DNA of 64,000 nt from FEN-1297 sp021817845 (GTDB taxonomy: Bacteria; Bacteroidota; Ignavibacteria; Ignavibacteriales; Ignavibacteriaceae). The position numbers were made by a program, and so were the translations under genes. Positions within the stretch are counted from its first letter, which is position 1, and each line of letters opens with the position of its first letter. The stretch lies in assembly GCA_021817845.1 (NCBI GenBank), contig JAKAFW010000021.1, positions 5,872 through 69,871 on the forward strand, read 5' to 3'. Of this stretch, positions 26,426-35,624 are shown piece after piece. The notes beneath the pieces are model-generated. The model saw only the letters and a program-made list of their open reading frames with translations. It did no database searches and was not told where the DNA came from.

Positions 26426-29062
26426 ATGATATCTAAAAGCTTAAGTTTAGCATTAATTGTATTGTTGTTAACTGCCGATATTTTTGGCGGTCAAACAGGA
26501 AAAATTTCCGGTATAATAAAAGATAAAAAAACCGGCGAACCTTTAGTCGGTGTAAACGTTGCTCTTGAACATACGTCAATGGGCGCTGCTACTGATATAA
26601 ACGGTTACTATGTTATCTTAAATGTCTTTCCAGGCGATTATACTATAAATATTTCGATGATAGGTTATCGAAAGGTAAAAATTAAAGGCGTTGTGGTTAC
26701 GGCTGATAAAACGACACCTATAAATATTCAACTTGAGCAGGAAAGTGTTGGCCTTAAAGAAATAGTTGTTACAGCTAAAAAACCGGTAATAAATCGTGAC
26801 CTGACATCCAGCGAACTTACCGTTACCAGTAAGGATATTAAAAATCTCCCTGTAGAAAGTCTGACTGATGTTCTGAATTTAAAAGCTGGAGTTATAACCG
26901 ATGCTTCCGGCGGAATTCATATTAGAGGGGGTAGGGCTAGTGAAGTAGGATATTTGGTAGATGGAATACCGGTTACCGATAATTACTCCGGTTCTCTGGG
27001 CTCAACTGTTGATGTACAATTTTTGCAGGAAGTCAAGGTAATCAGCGGCGTGTTCAACGCAGAATATGGACAAGCAATGTCCGGAATTGTTGATTTAATT
27101 ACAAAGCGGGGTGAAGATCACTTTGAGGGGAATATTAATGTCTCTACAGGCGACTATCTTTCTCAGGCAAATAATATCTTTTTAGGAATCAATAGATTTA
27201 ATCCTATCGGTGTTTCGGATATTAAAGCAGATTTAGCCGGTCCAATAAAAATTTTTGGAAAAAGAATTAGCTATGATATAGCTGCCAGAAGGTTCGGTAA
27301 TGAAGGATGGCTTTTCGGACAAAGAAGATTTAATCCGACAGACAGCTCCTGGTCAACCAATAACATTTATCATATTCAAGCTACCGGTGACAACAAAATT
27401 GTACCGCTTAATTCATTTCTTAACTATAATTTTCAAACCAAATTAAATATTGATGCGACTGGAAGCTTAAAACTTTCTGATCTTTTTTTGTATGATAATA
27501 CAACTTCCCAATTTTATAACCACTTATTTAAATATGATCCTAACGGCGAACCGGCAAATTATAATCGGTCGTTTAACAATATTTTTTCTGCTACCTATTT
27601 ATTTTCATCAAGAACCTATTTAACTCTTAAACATTCTTTTAAACGCAGCATTTTGCAAACTTACGTTTATCCAAATATTAATGATCCCCGTTACGCCGAT
27701 CCTCAATTACTGAAACAATTAACAAGCTTCAGCTTTCTAACCGGCGGCACCGATATGGTTCACGATAAAAGAATTAGTGACGTAAATACTTTTAAGATTG
27801 ATGTAGTTAGTCAATTGGATGAGGTAAATGAATTTAAGACAGGGGCAGAATTAGATCTGAATGTTATTAATTTAGACAACAAAACTGCACTGTATCACGA
27901 TACAACTACAATATTTGATTTTAATAGTTTCTTGAATGACGGAAAATTTGTAGATAAACCTCTAAGCTTTGCTTATTATATTCAGGACAAGATCGAATAT
28001 AAAAGTATTATAATTAACGCCGGCATTCGATATGATTATTTCAATTCTTTTGGTGACATTCCTACTGACCCAAGAGATCCTGCAAATTCACCTAAGATAA
28101 AAGCTAAACCCCAGTATCAATTTAGCCCAAGGCTTGGAATTGCTTTTCCTATTTCGGCTGAAGGCACTATACATTTTAGTTACGGTCATTTTTTTCAGGT
28201 TCCCCCTTTTGAATACATGTATGCGAATCCAACCTTCAAAGTCGGACCTGGCGGTCTTTATACTTTAATGGGAAATGCAAATTTGAAAGCTCAATCTACA
28301 GTAGCCTATGAATTGGGTATTAATTATGTATTCTTTAATTTGATTGGTTTAGAAGTAATCGGTTATCACAAAGATTTTACAAATTTGCTGGGCACAAAAA
28401 TAATGAATACATATATAAGCAGTGATCGCTATGCTGTGTACAGCAACATGGATTATGGTAAGGCAAAAGGGATAACGATCTCATTATTTAAACAATCCAC
28501 CGATAAAGATCATTTTTCGGTTTCCCTGGATTATACGCTACAAGTAGCCGATGGTAACGCATCCGACCCAAATGATGCCTTCATTAAGGCTCAAGGCAAT
28601 CCTCCGCAAAAGCCGAACATACAGGTTGTTCCTCTTAATTGGGATCAGACACATACAATTAATCTATCTCTTTCGTACAATATTCCTAACGATTTAAATT
28701 TAGGTATAACCGCAAAATACGGAAGCGGTATGCCTTATACTCCGACAATTCAATCACAAACGGCAAGCGTTGAAAATAGCGCCCGTATGCCTTCACAAAC
28801 AAATGTCGATTTACAGTTTAATAAATATATTTCATTCGGAAATTTTGCTTTTCAACTTTTTGTGCGTGTTTTCAACCTGTTTGATGAAAGAAACGAAATT
28901 AAAGTTTACACTGATACCGGCAGAGCAACTTATTCATTGGCAAGTCATTATAACCCCGAAAATCAAGGCGCTAATACATTGTCTGAATTTCTCATCCGTC
29001 CGGATTTCTATTCGGAACCAAGACGTGTGTTAATTGGATTAAGTTATAACTTACCATTTTAA
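26426..29062 (+). CDS. TonB-dependent outer membrane receptor
   Basis: 878 residues. A signal peptide (to ~21, FGGQ) is followed by a carboxypeptidase-regulatory-like domain (ISGIIKDKKTGEPLVGVNVA, ~25-110), a plug domain (~120-225, IHIRGGRASEVGYLVDGIP) and a C-terminal 22-strand barrel ending in Phe (LIGLSYNLPF). Such receptors import oligosaccharides across the outer membrane using TonB energy. No SusD-like gene is nearby; instead a ~1000-residue Asp-rich secreted protein and a PorV-like protein follow. It probably takes up sophoro-oligosaccharides released by the GH144 enzymes, an inference from the locus. Confidence 0.9.
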   Translation: MISKSLSLALIVLLLTADIFGGQTGKISGIIKDKKTGEPLVGVNVALEHTSMGAATDINGYYVILNVFPGDYTINISMIGYRKVKIKGVVVTADKTTPINIQLEQESVGLKEIVVTAKKPVINRDLTSSELTVTSKDIKNLPVESLTDVLNLKAGVITDASGGIHIRGGRASEVGYLVDGIPVTDNYSGSLGSTVDVQFLQEVKVISGVFNAEYGQAMSGIVDLITKRGEDHFEGNINVSTGDYLSQANNIFLGINRFNPIGVSDIKADLAGPIKIFGKRISYDIAARRFGNEGWLFGQRRFNPTDSSWSTNNIYHIQATGDNKIVPLNSFLNYNFQTKLNIDATGSLKLSDLFLYDNTTSQFYNHLFKYDPNGEPANYNRSFNNIFSATYLFSSRTYLTLKHSFKRSILQTYVYPNINDPRYADPQLLKQLTSFSFLTGGTDMVHDKRISDVNTFKIDVVSQLDEVNEFKTGAELDLNVINLDNKTALYHDTTTIFDFNSFLNDGKFVDKPLSFAYYIQDKIEYKSIIINAGIRYDYFNSFGDIPTDPRDPANSPKIKAKPQYQFSPRLGIAFPISAEGTIHFSYGHFFQVPPFEYMYANPTFKVGPGGLYTLMGNANLKAQSTVAYELGINYVFFNLIGLEVIGYHKDFTNLLGTKIMNTYISSDRYAVYSNMDYGKAKGITISLFKQSTDKDHFSVSLDYTLQVADGNASDPNDAFIKAQGNPPQKPNIQVVPLNWDQTHTINLSLSYNIPNDLNLGITAKYGSGMPYTPTIQSQTASVENSARMPSQTNVDLQFNKYISFGNFAFQLFVRVFNLFDERNEIKVYTDTGRATYSLASHYNPENQGANTLSEFLIRPDFYSEPRRVLIGLSYNLPF

Positions 29063-29077
29063 TTAGAAGGCATTTCC

Positions 29078-32000
29078 ATGAAGAAAATTGTTTTTTTACT
29101 TTTTATAATTTTTCTTTTGAGCACAAATGAAATTTTTTCCCAAATAAAAGTTCCGCCGGATCAAAGAGGAAATAGAAAGTATAGAAAAGAAGGAATTCAT
29201 AACGGTAATTTAGTTGAAACCCTTTTCTATAATTTTGGTGAAGTTGCTTGGTGGGGCAGGCAGCCCTCCGGTGTTTGGCCAAAAGGTTCCGGGCATAGTT
29301 ATATGGATGGTATTACTCCCGTTGTCGTTGCGGAAATTAAGGACGCCAATGGGAACACAATCCATAAAGATGAAGCAGGCTATCGTGAGTTAATGCCCAT
29401 TTCCGCCCAAGGGGTCGAACAAGGTTGGCAGCCAAGACCCAGCTATTTTAATCCTAATCAAGATAATATCGCTATGAGCGATAACCCTAACTCCTGGCCC
29501 TCCAGCTGGCCCGGACTCGACCATAGCTGGGATGGGCAATGGGATGGCTATTTCGGCAAGCGTGCGAATGCCGATCAAGAAAGTTTTTTTGTTATGGATG
29601 ACAATTGTGATGATCGCTCTAACTTTTATCCTGATTCTACCGACCATACGCGAAGAGGATTAGGGCTAAAATGCGCAGTAAGAGGATTTCAGTGGTCTAA
29701 CGTTATGGCGCAGGATATAATATTCTGGCTTTACGACATTACAAATGAAGGCACAACCGATTATGATAAGATTATTTTTGGTATGTATGTAGATACCGGT
29801 ATTGGAGGACCTAATAGTTCAAATGAAAACTCGGCATCATTTGAAAGAATAAAATCACCGGTACCCGGCGTTCCCTATAGTGATATAACTTATAGCTGGA
29901 ATGTTACTGGCTTTGGCGATGGTGGTTGGGGACCCACTGGTTTTGCAGGTTATGCATTCCTTGAAAGCCCGGGTAACGAATGGAATGGTATTGATGACAA
30001 TGGAAACGGAATAATCGATGAATCAAGAATGAATGGAATTGATGAAAATCATGATTGGGACCCAAAAACTGACGATGTTGGCTTAGATGGTATTCCTGGA
30101 ACCGGAGACTTTGGTGAAGGCGACGGCAAACCTACTTCAGGCTGGCAAAAACCTGGTGTCGTTCCGGGTGCGCCGCTTGGACCGGTTAATAAATATGGAT
30201 TGATTGATACCGGCGAACCGGGCGAGCCGGGCATTGATAAAACTGATTTAGGTGAATCAGACCAAATCGGATTGACTGCGTTTTATAGCTTTTATATCGG
30301 CTCGGGTGTAGCATTTTATAATGATGACTTAATTTGGGATAAGATGTCTTATCATCATTTCGATACCGGTCTTCAAGATGGTAATATAGCATTTTTATTT
30401 GGTTCGGGTCCATTTACGCTTATGTCAGGCGCTACTGAAAGATTTTCTTTAGGGCTGCTCTTTGGACAGAACCTAGCCGCTCTCGAACGCACCAAAGAAG
30501 TTGTGCAAAGAATTTATAACAACAACTATAATTTTGCCCGTCCTCCTAGCAAACCTGTTCTTACCGTTGTACCTGGTGATCATAAGGTTACCCTATATTG
30601 GGACAATTCTGCTGAAAGTTCTTATGACCAGTTTTTACGCGCAAAAAACTTTGAAGGCTATAAAATATATAAAAGCACAGACCCTGGATTTTTGGATAGC
30701 TACACCATCACGAATGGCTATGGCGATTTAAGCTTGTCTAAACCTGCGGCTCAATTTGATATTGTAGATTCGGTTCAAGGATTTTTTCCCCTAATGTACC
30801 AGGGCGTTAGTTATTATATGGGTGACAACAAAGGTTTACAGCATTCATGGGTTGATACTAGTGTTATAAATGGTCAAACATATTATTATGCAGTTGTTTC
30901 TTATTCTCCCGGTAATGCTGCAATTGGCTTGTATCCTTCGGAGTGCACCAAAATTATTGTAAGGGACCTTGCAGGTAATATAAAAGTGGACCAAAATACG
31001 GCGGTGGTAACGCCTGGTGTAAGTGTTGCCGGTTATGTCAACGCAAAATTGCCTGATGGAATAAATCATGTCTCAGGCTTTGGCACCGGTCTTGTCTCGG
31101 TAAATATTATCGATCCGACAAAAGTAAACAACCAATCTTATGAAGTATATTTTAACGATACTATTCATCCCGATACAATTATATATTCTTTAGTATCTAT
31201 TACTGGCATCGACACTACTACCCTAATTAATGATTCTCAATTTTTAGACGGCTCTGATTCTAATCCATTAGTTAACGGGTTTAGGTTATCTGTTACTAAC
31301 GATTCTATCGGTTATAATGCTGAAAATTCCGGCTGGGTTAGCGGTTCTTCAAATTTGTTAATTCAGGGCACGCAATTATATGTACCGCCTCCGGGCACTG
31401 CAAATTATCCTGTTAGCTATGAAATCAGAGTAGGGCAGCCGGATTCTTCATGGTTATATGGCTACCGGGCTGCAACTAACTTCCAGGTTTGGGATAAGTA
31501 TAATAATCAAAAAGTGAAATATTATTTTTGGGACACAACCGCTTCCAATATTAATGGAAATATTCATGCCGGGGATTATATAACCGTTTGGCAGCAGTTC
31601 GGTTCATTATGGAAACAAATTTGGAAATTTACTTTTGTTCCAACCCCTAATCAAACGGTAATACTACCTGCTAATGGAGATGTTGCAGAGTTAAAAATTA
31701 ATACTCCGTTCAAAAGTGGTGACGTCTTTAAATTTACTACATCCGTTCCTACGGTAGATATTCCTAAAGCAAAAAACGATATGAATAAAATTGCAGTTGT
31801 TCCCAATCCTTATGTGGGCGCAGCAAGATGGGAACCGCAGAGATTAACATCAACCGGTCGCGGCGAAAGAAGAATTTATTTTATTCACTTACCGCAAGTA
31901 GCAACTATCAGAATCTATACAATTAGCGGAGACCTTGTTAAAACTCTCTATCATAATTCTAATATGCTTGACGGGCAGGAACCTTGGGATTTAACCTCTA

Positions 32001-32095
32001 ACGGAGGAATGGATATAGCGCCGGGGATTTATATCTACCAGGTAGATGCACCTGGAATTGGGACTAAGATTGATAAATTTGCAATTATCAAATGA
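29078..32095 (+). CDS. Large Asp-rich secreted protein with T9SS-like tail (paralogue of 25-3273)
   Basis: 1005 residues; signal peptide ends at IFSQ (~22). It is colinear with the protein at 25-3273: shared EGIHNGNLVETLFYNFGEV-type start, GPTGFAGYAFLESPG, acidic loops (DDNGNGIIDE, ENHDWDPKTDD, GDFGEGDGKP), FN3-like segment (DHKVTLYWDNSAESSYDQF, EGYKIYKSTDP) and the C-terminal tail (VVPNPYVGAARWEP ... KIDKFAIIK). It lies 15 bases after the TonB receptor and 10 before a PorV gene. The arrangement suggests a surface partner of the receptor that may stand in for SusD. Biochemical role unknown. Confidence 0.8.
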   Translation: MKKIVFLLFIIFLLSTNEIFSQIKVPPDQRGNRKYRKEGIHNGNLVETLFYNFGEVAWWGRQPSGVWPKGSGHSYMDGITPVVVAEIKDANGNTIHKDEAGYRELMPISAQGVEQGWQPRPSYFNPNQDNIAMSDNPNSWPSSWPGLDHSWDGQWDGYFGKRANADQESFFVMDDNCDDRSNFYPDSTDHTRRGLGLKCAVRGFQWSNVMAQDIIFWLYDITNEGTTDYDKIIFGMYVDTGIGGPNSSNENSASFERIKSPVPGVPYSDITYSWNVTGFGDGGWGPTGFAGYAFLESPGNEWNGIDDNGNGIIDESRMNGIDENHDWDPKTDDVGLDGIPGTGDFGEGDGKPTSGWQKPGVVPGAPLGPVNKYGLIDTGEPGEPGIDKTDLGESDQIGLTAFYSFYIGSGVAFYNDDLIWDKMSYHHFDTGLQDGNIAFLFGSGPFTLMSGATERFSLGLLFGQNLAALERTKEVVQRIYNNNYNFARPPSKPVLTVVPGDHKVTLYWDNSAESSYDQFLRAKNFEGYKIYKSTDPGFLDSYTITNGYGDLSLSKPAAQFDIVDSVQGFFPLMYQGVSYYMGDNKGLQHSWVDTSVINGQTYYYAVVSYSPGNAAIGLYPSECTKIIVRDLAGNIKVDQNTAVVTPGVSVAGYVNAKLPDGINHVSGFGTGLVSVNIIDPTKVNNQSYEVYFNDTIHPDTIIYSLVSITGIDTTTLINDSQFLDGSDSNPLVNGFRLSVTNDSIGYNAENSGWVSGSSNLLIQGTQLYVPPPGTANYPVSYEIRVGQPDSSWLYGYRAATNFQVWDKYNNQKVKYYFWDTTASNINGNIHAGDYITVWQQFGSLWKQIWKFTFVPTPNQTVILPANGDVAELKINTPFKSGDVFKFTTSVPTVDIPKAKNDMNKIAVVPNPYVGAARWEPQRLTSTGRGERRIYFIHLPQVATIRIYTISGDLVKTLYHNSNMLDGQEPWDLTSNGGMDIAPGIYIYQVDAPGIGTKIDKFAIIK

Positions 32096-32105
32096 AGGCA
32101 AAAAA

Positions 32106-33119
32106 ATGATCAGAAAAATTTTATTTATTGTTATAAGCCTATTTGTTTTCTTTGATACAAGTTTCTCCCAGGTTTTTTCCGGGACTACCGCCGCACAGTT
32201 TCTGAAAATTGAAGTAGGGGCAAAGTCTATTGGAATGGGCGGCGCTTTTGTTTCAGTCGCTAATGATGCCTCAGCTTTGTATTGGAACCCTGCCGGTATT
32301 GCTAGACTTCAAAATAATAATGCTATGTTTTCGCATACTTTCTGGCTTGCAGGAACCAATCACGATTTTGCCGGCGTCATTCTTAAATTAAGCGATCAAC
32401 AAGCGATTGGTTTCAGTTATACATCGCTAACTGTTGGAGATATGGCGGTAAGAACTGAAATGTTTCCGGATGGAACGGGCGAATATTTTAATGCCGCTGA
32501 TTTTTCAATCGGTTTGAGCTATGGTTTGAATCTTACCGATATGTTTAGCCTTGGTTTTACCGGTAAATATGTTGGCGAGCGCATTTGGCACATGTCTGCA
32601 TCAGCAATGGCTTTTGATGTAGGGATTTTATACACAACACCTGTGCGGGGTCTAAATCTTGGAATGAGCATTTCAAACGTTGGTTCAAAAATTCATTATA
32701 CGGGAAGGGATAATTTCATTAATTATTCTTTTGACCCAAACCAACACGGTAACAGCAGCAATATCTTTGCATCTATTCAAATGGATTCATGGAATCTTCC
32801 GATGATTTTTCGCGTAGGGCTGTCTATGAAATTTATCGATAACGACATGAACAAACTTACTATGAGCGTAGATGCAAATTATCCGAACGATTATAATGAG
32901 TATCTTAACTTAGGTTGTGAGTACGGTTTTATGAAAAGATTCTTTCTTAGAGTCGGCTATAAGTCGTTATTTAAATTAAATAGTGAAGAGGGGCTTACTG
33001 CCGGAATCGGTTTTGTTTATTACATTACAGATGAAAATCTTTTAAGATTTGATTATGCCTATGCTGATTTTGGGCGGTTGAACGCTGTCCACCGAATTAC
33101 TGCTTCTTTCGGGTTTTAA
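32106..33119 (+). CDS. PorV/PorQ-family outer membrane protein
   Basis: The ATG at 32106 is chosen because it starts the signal peptide (MIRKILFIVISL... FSQ); the longer frame overlaps the preceding gene. The PorV signature is clear (EVGAKSIGMGGAFVSVA, LYWNPAGIARLQ), with a barrel ending in ITASFGF. Its closest relative in the window is 3306-4337, and the two share WNLPMIFRVGLS-type and FDYAYADFGRL segments. It directly follows the large secreted protein, as in the other locus. It probably shuttles that protein or other sorting-tail proteins of the locus to the surface sortase. Confidence 0.85.
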   Translation: MIRKILFIVISLFVFFDTSFSQVFSGTTAAQFLKIEVGAKSIGMGGAFVSVANDASALYWNPAGIARLQNNNAMFSHTFWLAGTNHDFAGVILKLSDQQAIGFSYTSLTVGDMAVRTEMFPDGTGEYFNAADFSIGLSYGLNLTDMFSLGFTGKYVGERIWHMSASAMAFDVGILYTTPVRGLNLGMSISNVGSKIHYTGRDNFINYSFDPNQHGNSSNIFASIQMDSWNLPMIFRVGLSMKFIDNDMNKLTMSVDANYPNDYNEYLNLGCEYGFMKRFFLRVGYKSLFKLNSEEGLTAGIGFVYYITDENLLRFDYAYADFGRLNAVHRITASFGF

Positions 33120-33173
33120 TTCTGCTTAATAAAACAAAAATTTAAATGACTATACTATAGGAAAATTTTTCTG

Positions 33174-35624
33174 ATGAAAAAATTCGAAACAGAATACGGC
33201 TATTTTTCGGACTCCGGAGACGAATATATAATTAAAAATTATAGAACGCCTAAACCGTGGGTTAATGTAATCTCAAATGGAAAATACGGACTGATTATTT
33301 CCCAAGCCGGCGGCGGTTTTAGCTGGGCTGAGCATTCTGAATTTAACAGGATTACAAGATGGCACCAGGATTTGGTGAAAGATGATTGGGGAAAATATCT
33401 CTACGTAAAAAATAATAAAACAAAAGAAGTTTGGAGTCCAACTTTTTTGCCTGTTAAAAAAGAGCTGGAAAATTTTGAATGTATACATGGCTTAGGCTAT
33501 ACAATTTTCAATTCCGGTTTTAAAGGAATAAATATCTCGTTCAAAATGTTTGTCCCATTCGACGAAACTTTAGAAATATGGGATGTAAAAATTGAAAACA
33601 CAACTAACGAGGAAGTCGATCTTTCTTTTTATACTTACTTTGAGTGGACGCTTGGTTCTTCTGCCGATCATCATCGTGAATTCCATAAAACTTTTCTTGA
33701 AACTGAATTCGATGAAGAGCTTAATGCGATGGTTGCCGGGAAAAGATTATGGGAAATTCCATTGGGCGATCGAGGTCATTGGAATATCGATTATCCATTT
33801 AGAGGTTTCATTTCATCGAATCAAAAAATTACAGATTACGATGGGGATAAAGAAAATTTTATCGGAAGATATGGTGACCTTATAAATCCAGACGGCGTTG
33901 CAAATGAAAAATTAAATCGTCAACTCGGTTGCTGGTCGGATCCTATTGGTACAATAAAAGTAGACGTTAAAATTAAGCCCGGCGGCAGGGAAAGGATTGC
34001 GTTTTATTTAGGGTTGAACGAAAACAAAGAAGAAATAAAGAAGGCTCTAGAAAAGTTTCATAGTCCCTCAAATATTGATAATGCATTCGAAATAGTAAAA
34101 GAGAGATGGCATAAAAATTTAGATACTTTAGTTATCGAAACTCCTGATGAAGCAATGAACTTGCTTGTAAATAAATGGTTAAGGTATCAAGCAATATCAG
34201 GAAGACTGTGGGGAAGAACCGCCTACTATCAGCAGAGCGGCGCTTACGGATTTCGAGATCAGCTTCAGGATAGCCTCGTCTTTTTGCCCATCGATCCTAA
34301 GATTACGGAAAATCAAATTAAGCTTCACGCAGCTCATCAAAAATCTGATGGAACAGTTTTGCACTGGTGGCATCCTATTTCAGATACCGGTCTTGAAACA
34401 AAAATGACTGACGATCTTTTGTGGCTGCCTTTCTTGATGATCCATTATCTCAAAGAAACAAATAACTACTCTCTCTTTGATGAAGAAATAGAATATTACG
34501 ACAAAAAGGATATTAAAGAATCTATCTATGTTCATTGCTTAAAAGCGATCGATAAAGTTCTTTCAAGATTTAGCGAAAGAGGAATACCTCTTATCGGCGC
34601 AGGCGATTGGAACGACGGTTTAAGTGCAGTCGGTCTTGATATGAAAGGTGAATCTTTCTGGTTGGCTGAATTCTTATACTACATCTTAGTTCACTTCGTT
34701 GACATAAGTAATGAGAAAAAAGATTTTTCTTCATCTGAAAAATTTCACAAGGCTGCCGGAGAATTAAAAGCTTCATTTCAAAAATATGCGTGGGACGGGG
34801 AATGGTTTGCAAGAGCCACTAAAGATAACGGCGAAGTTTTGGGCAGCTCCAAATGTGAAGAAGGAAAAATTTATCTGAATGCTCAGACGTGGGCAGTCTT
34901 AAGTAAAATTGGAGAACCGGATAAAAATAAATTAGCTATGGAATCGCTTAAAAAATTCTTGTTGAAGAAAAACGGACCGCTGCTTCTTTATCCCGCTTAT
35001 ACCAAACCCGATAAATACATCGGATATCTTTCAAGATATGCTGCAGGCAGAAGAGAGAACGGCGGCGTTTATACGCATGCCGCAACATGGGCAATCTGGG
35101 GCTTCGCAGAATTGAAGGATGAAATACTGCCTTATGAAATATTCAAACAATTAGCCCCTATTTACAACGGCATGAATCCCGAAGAATATCAAGCTGAACC
35201 CTACGTTACTCCCGGCAACATTGACGGTCCCGATTCGCCGCATTATGGTAGAGGCGGATGGACCTGGTACACAGGCTCGGCTGCCTGGTTCCAAAAAGTA
35301 ATTGTCGATTGGATACTCGGAATAAGAGCGGAAAAAAGCGGTTTGGTAATTGACCCACGCATTCCGAAAGAATGGAAACAATATTTAGTAAAAAGATTAT
35401 TTCGCGGCTCGGTATACATTATTAATGTTTACAATGAAAATCATGTCTCCTCTGGTATAAAGCGCATTGAGGTTGACGGAGTTACCATAAAAGGTAACCT
35501 TATTAAGCCTTCGTCCGGTAAAGGGATTTTCAATGTTAACGTATATTTAGGGCAGGCTGATGAACAAAATATTGACTCTTATTCTTCGACAAATACTCTT
35601 CGATTAAGTCCAAATGAAAAGTAA
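33174..35624 (+). CDS. GH94 glycoside phosphorylase (cellobiose-phosphorylase size class)
   Basis: 816 residues with the GH94 layout: N-terminal beta-sandwich (WVNVISNGKYGLIISQAGGG, ITRWHQDLVKDDWG, VWSPTFLPV), helical linker, and alpha/alpha-barrel with SGAYGFRDQLQDSL, HWWHPISDTGLETKMTDD and GAGDWNDGLSAVG (~475-487, which holds the catalytic acid Asp). No signal peptide, so it is cytoplasmic. GH94 enzymes split beta-glucosides with phosphate to yield glucose-1-phosphate. Next to GH144 and GH3 genes, action on sophorose or longer beta-1,2-glucans is likely. The described 1,2-beta-oligoglucan phosphorylases are, to my knowledge, clearly longer than 816 residues, so the specificity could be new; cellobiose or laminaribiose remain alternatives. 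Confidence 0.88.
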   Translation: MKKFETEYGYFSDSGDEYIIKNYRTPKPWVNVISNGKYGLIISQAGGGFSWAEHSEFNRITRWHQDLVKDDWGKYLYVKNNKTKEVWSPTFLPVKKELENFECIHGLGYTIFNSGFKGINISFKMFVPFDETLEIWDVKIENTTNEEVDLSFYTYFEWTLGSSADHHREFHKTFLETEFDEELNAMVAGKRLWEIPLGDRGHWNIDYPFRGFISSNQKITDYDGDKENFIGRYGDLINPDGVANEKLNRQLGCWSDPIGTIKVDVKIKPGGRERIAFYLGLNENKEEIKKALEKFHSPSNIDNAFEIVKERWHKNLDTLVIETPDEAMNLLVNKWLRYQAISGRLWGRTAYYQQSGAYGFRDQLQDSLVFLPIDPKITENQIKLHAAHQKSDGTVLHWWHPISDTGLETKMTDDLLWLPFLMIHYLKETNNYSLFDEEIEYYDKKDIKESIYVHCLKAIDKVLSRFSERGIPLIGAGDWNDGLSAVGLDMKGESFWLAEFLYYILVHFVDISNEKKDFSSSEKFHKAAGELKASFQKYAWDGEWFARATKDNGEVLGSSKCEEGKIYLNAQTWAVLSKIGEPDKNKLAMESLKKFLLKKNGPLLLYPAYTKPDKYIGYLSRYAAGRRENGGVYTHAATWAIWGFAELKDEILPYEIFKQLAPIYNGMNPEEYQAEPYVTPGNIDGPDSPHYGRGGWTWYTGSAAWFQKVIVDWILGIRAEKSGLVIDPRIPKEWKQYLVKRLFRGSVYIINVYNENHVSSGIKRIEVDGVTIKGNLIKPSSGKGIFNVNVYLGQADEQNIDSYSSTNTLRLSPNEK

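Noticed and set aside
26426..29062. Classical SusC with SusD partner
   Set aside because: No SusD-like lipoprotein is encoded anywhere in the window; the following gene has a T9SS-like tail and no SusD features, so I call only a TonB-dependent receptor.
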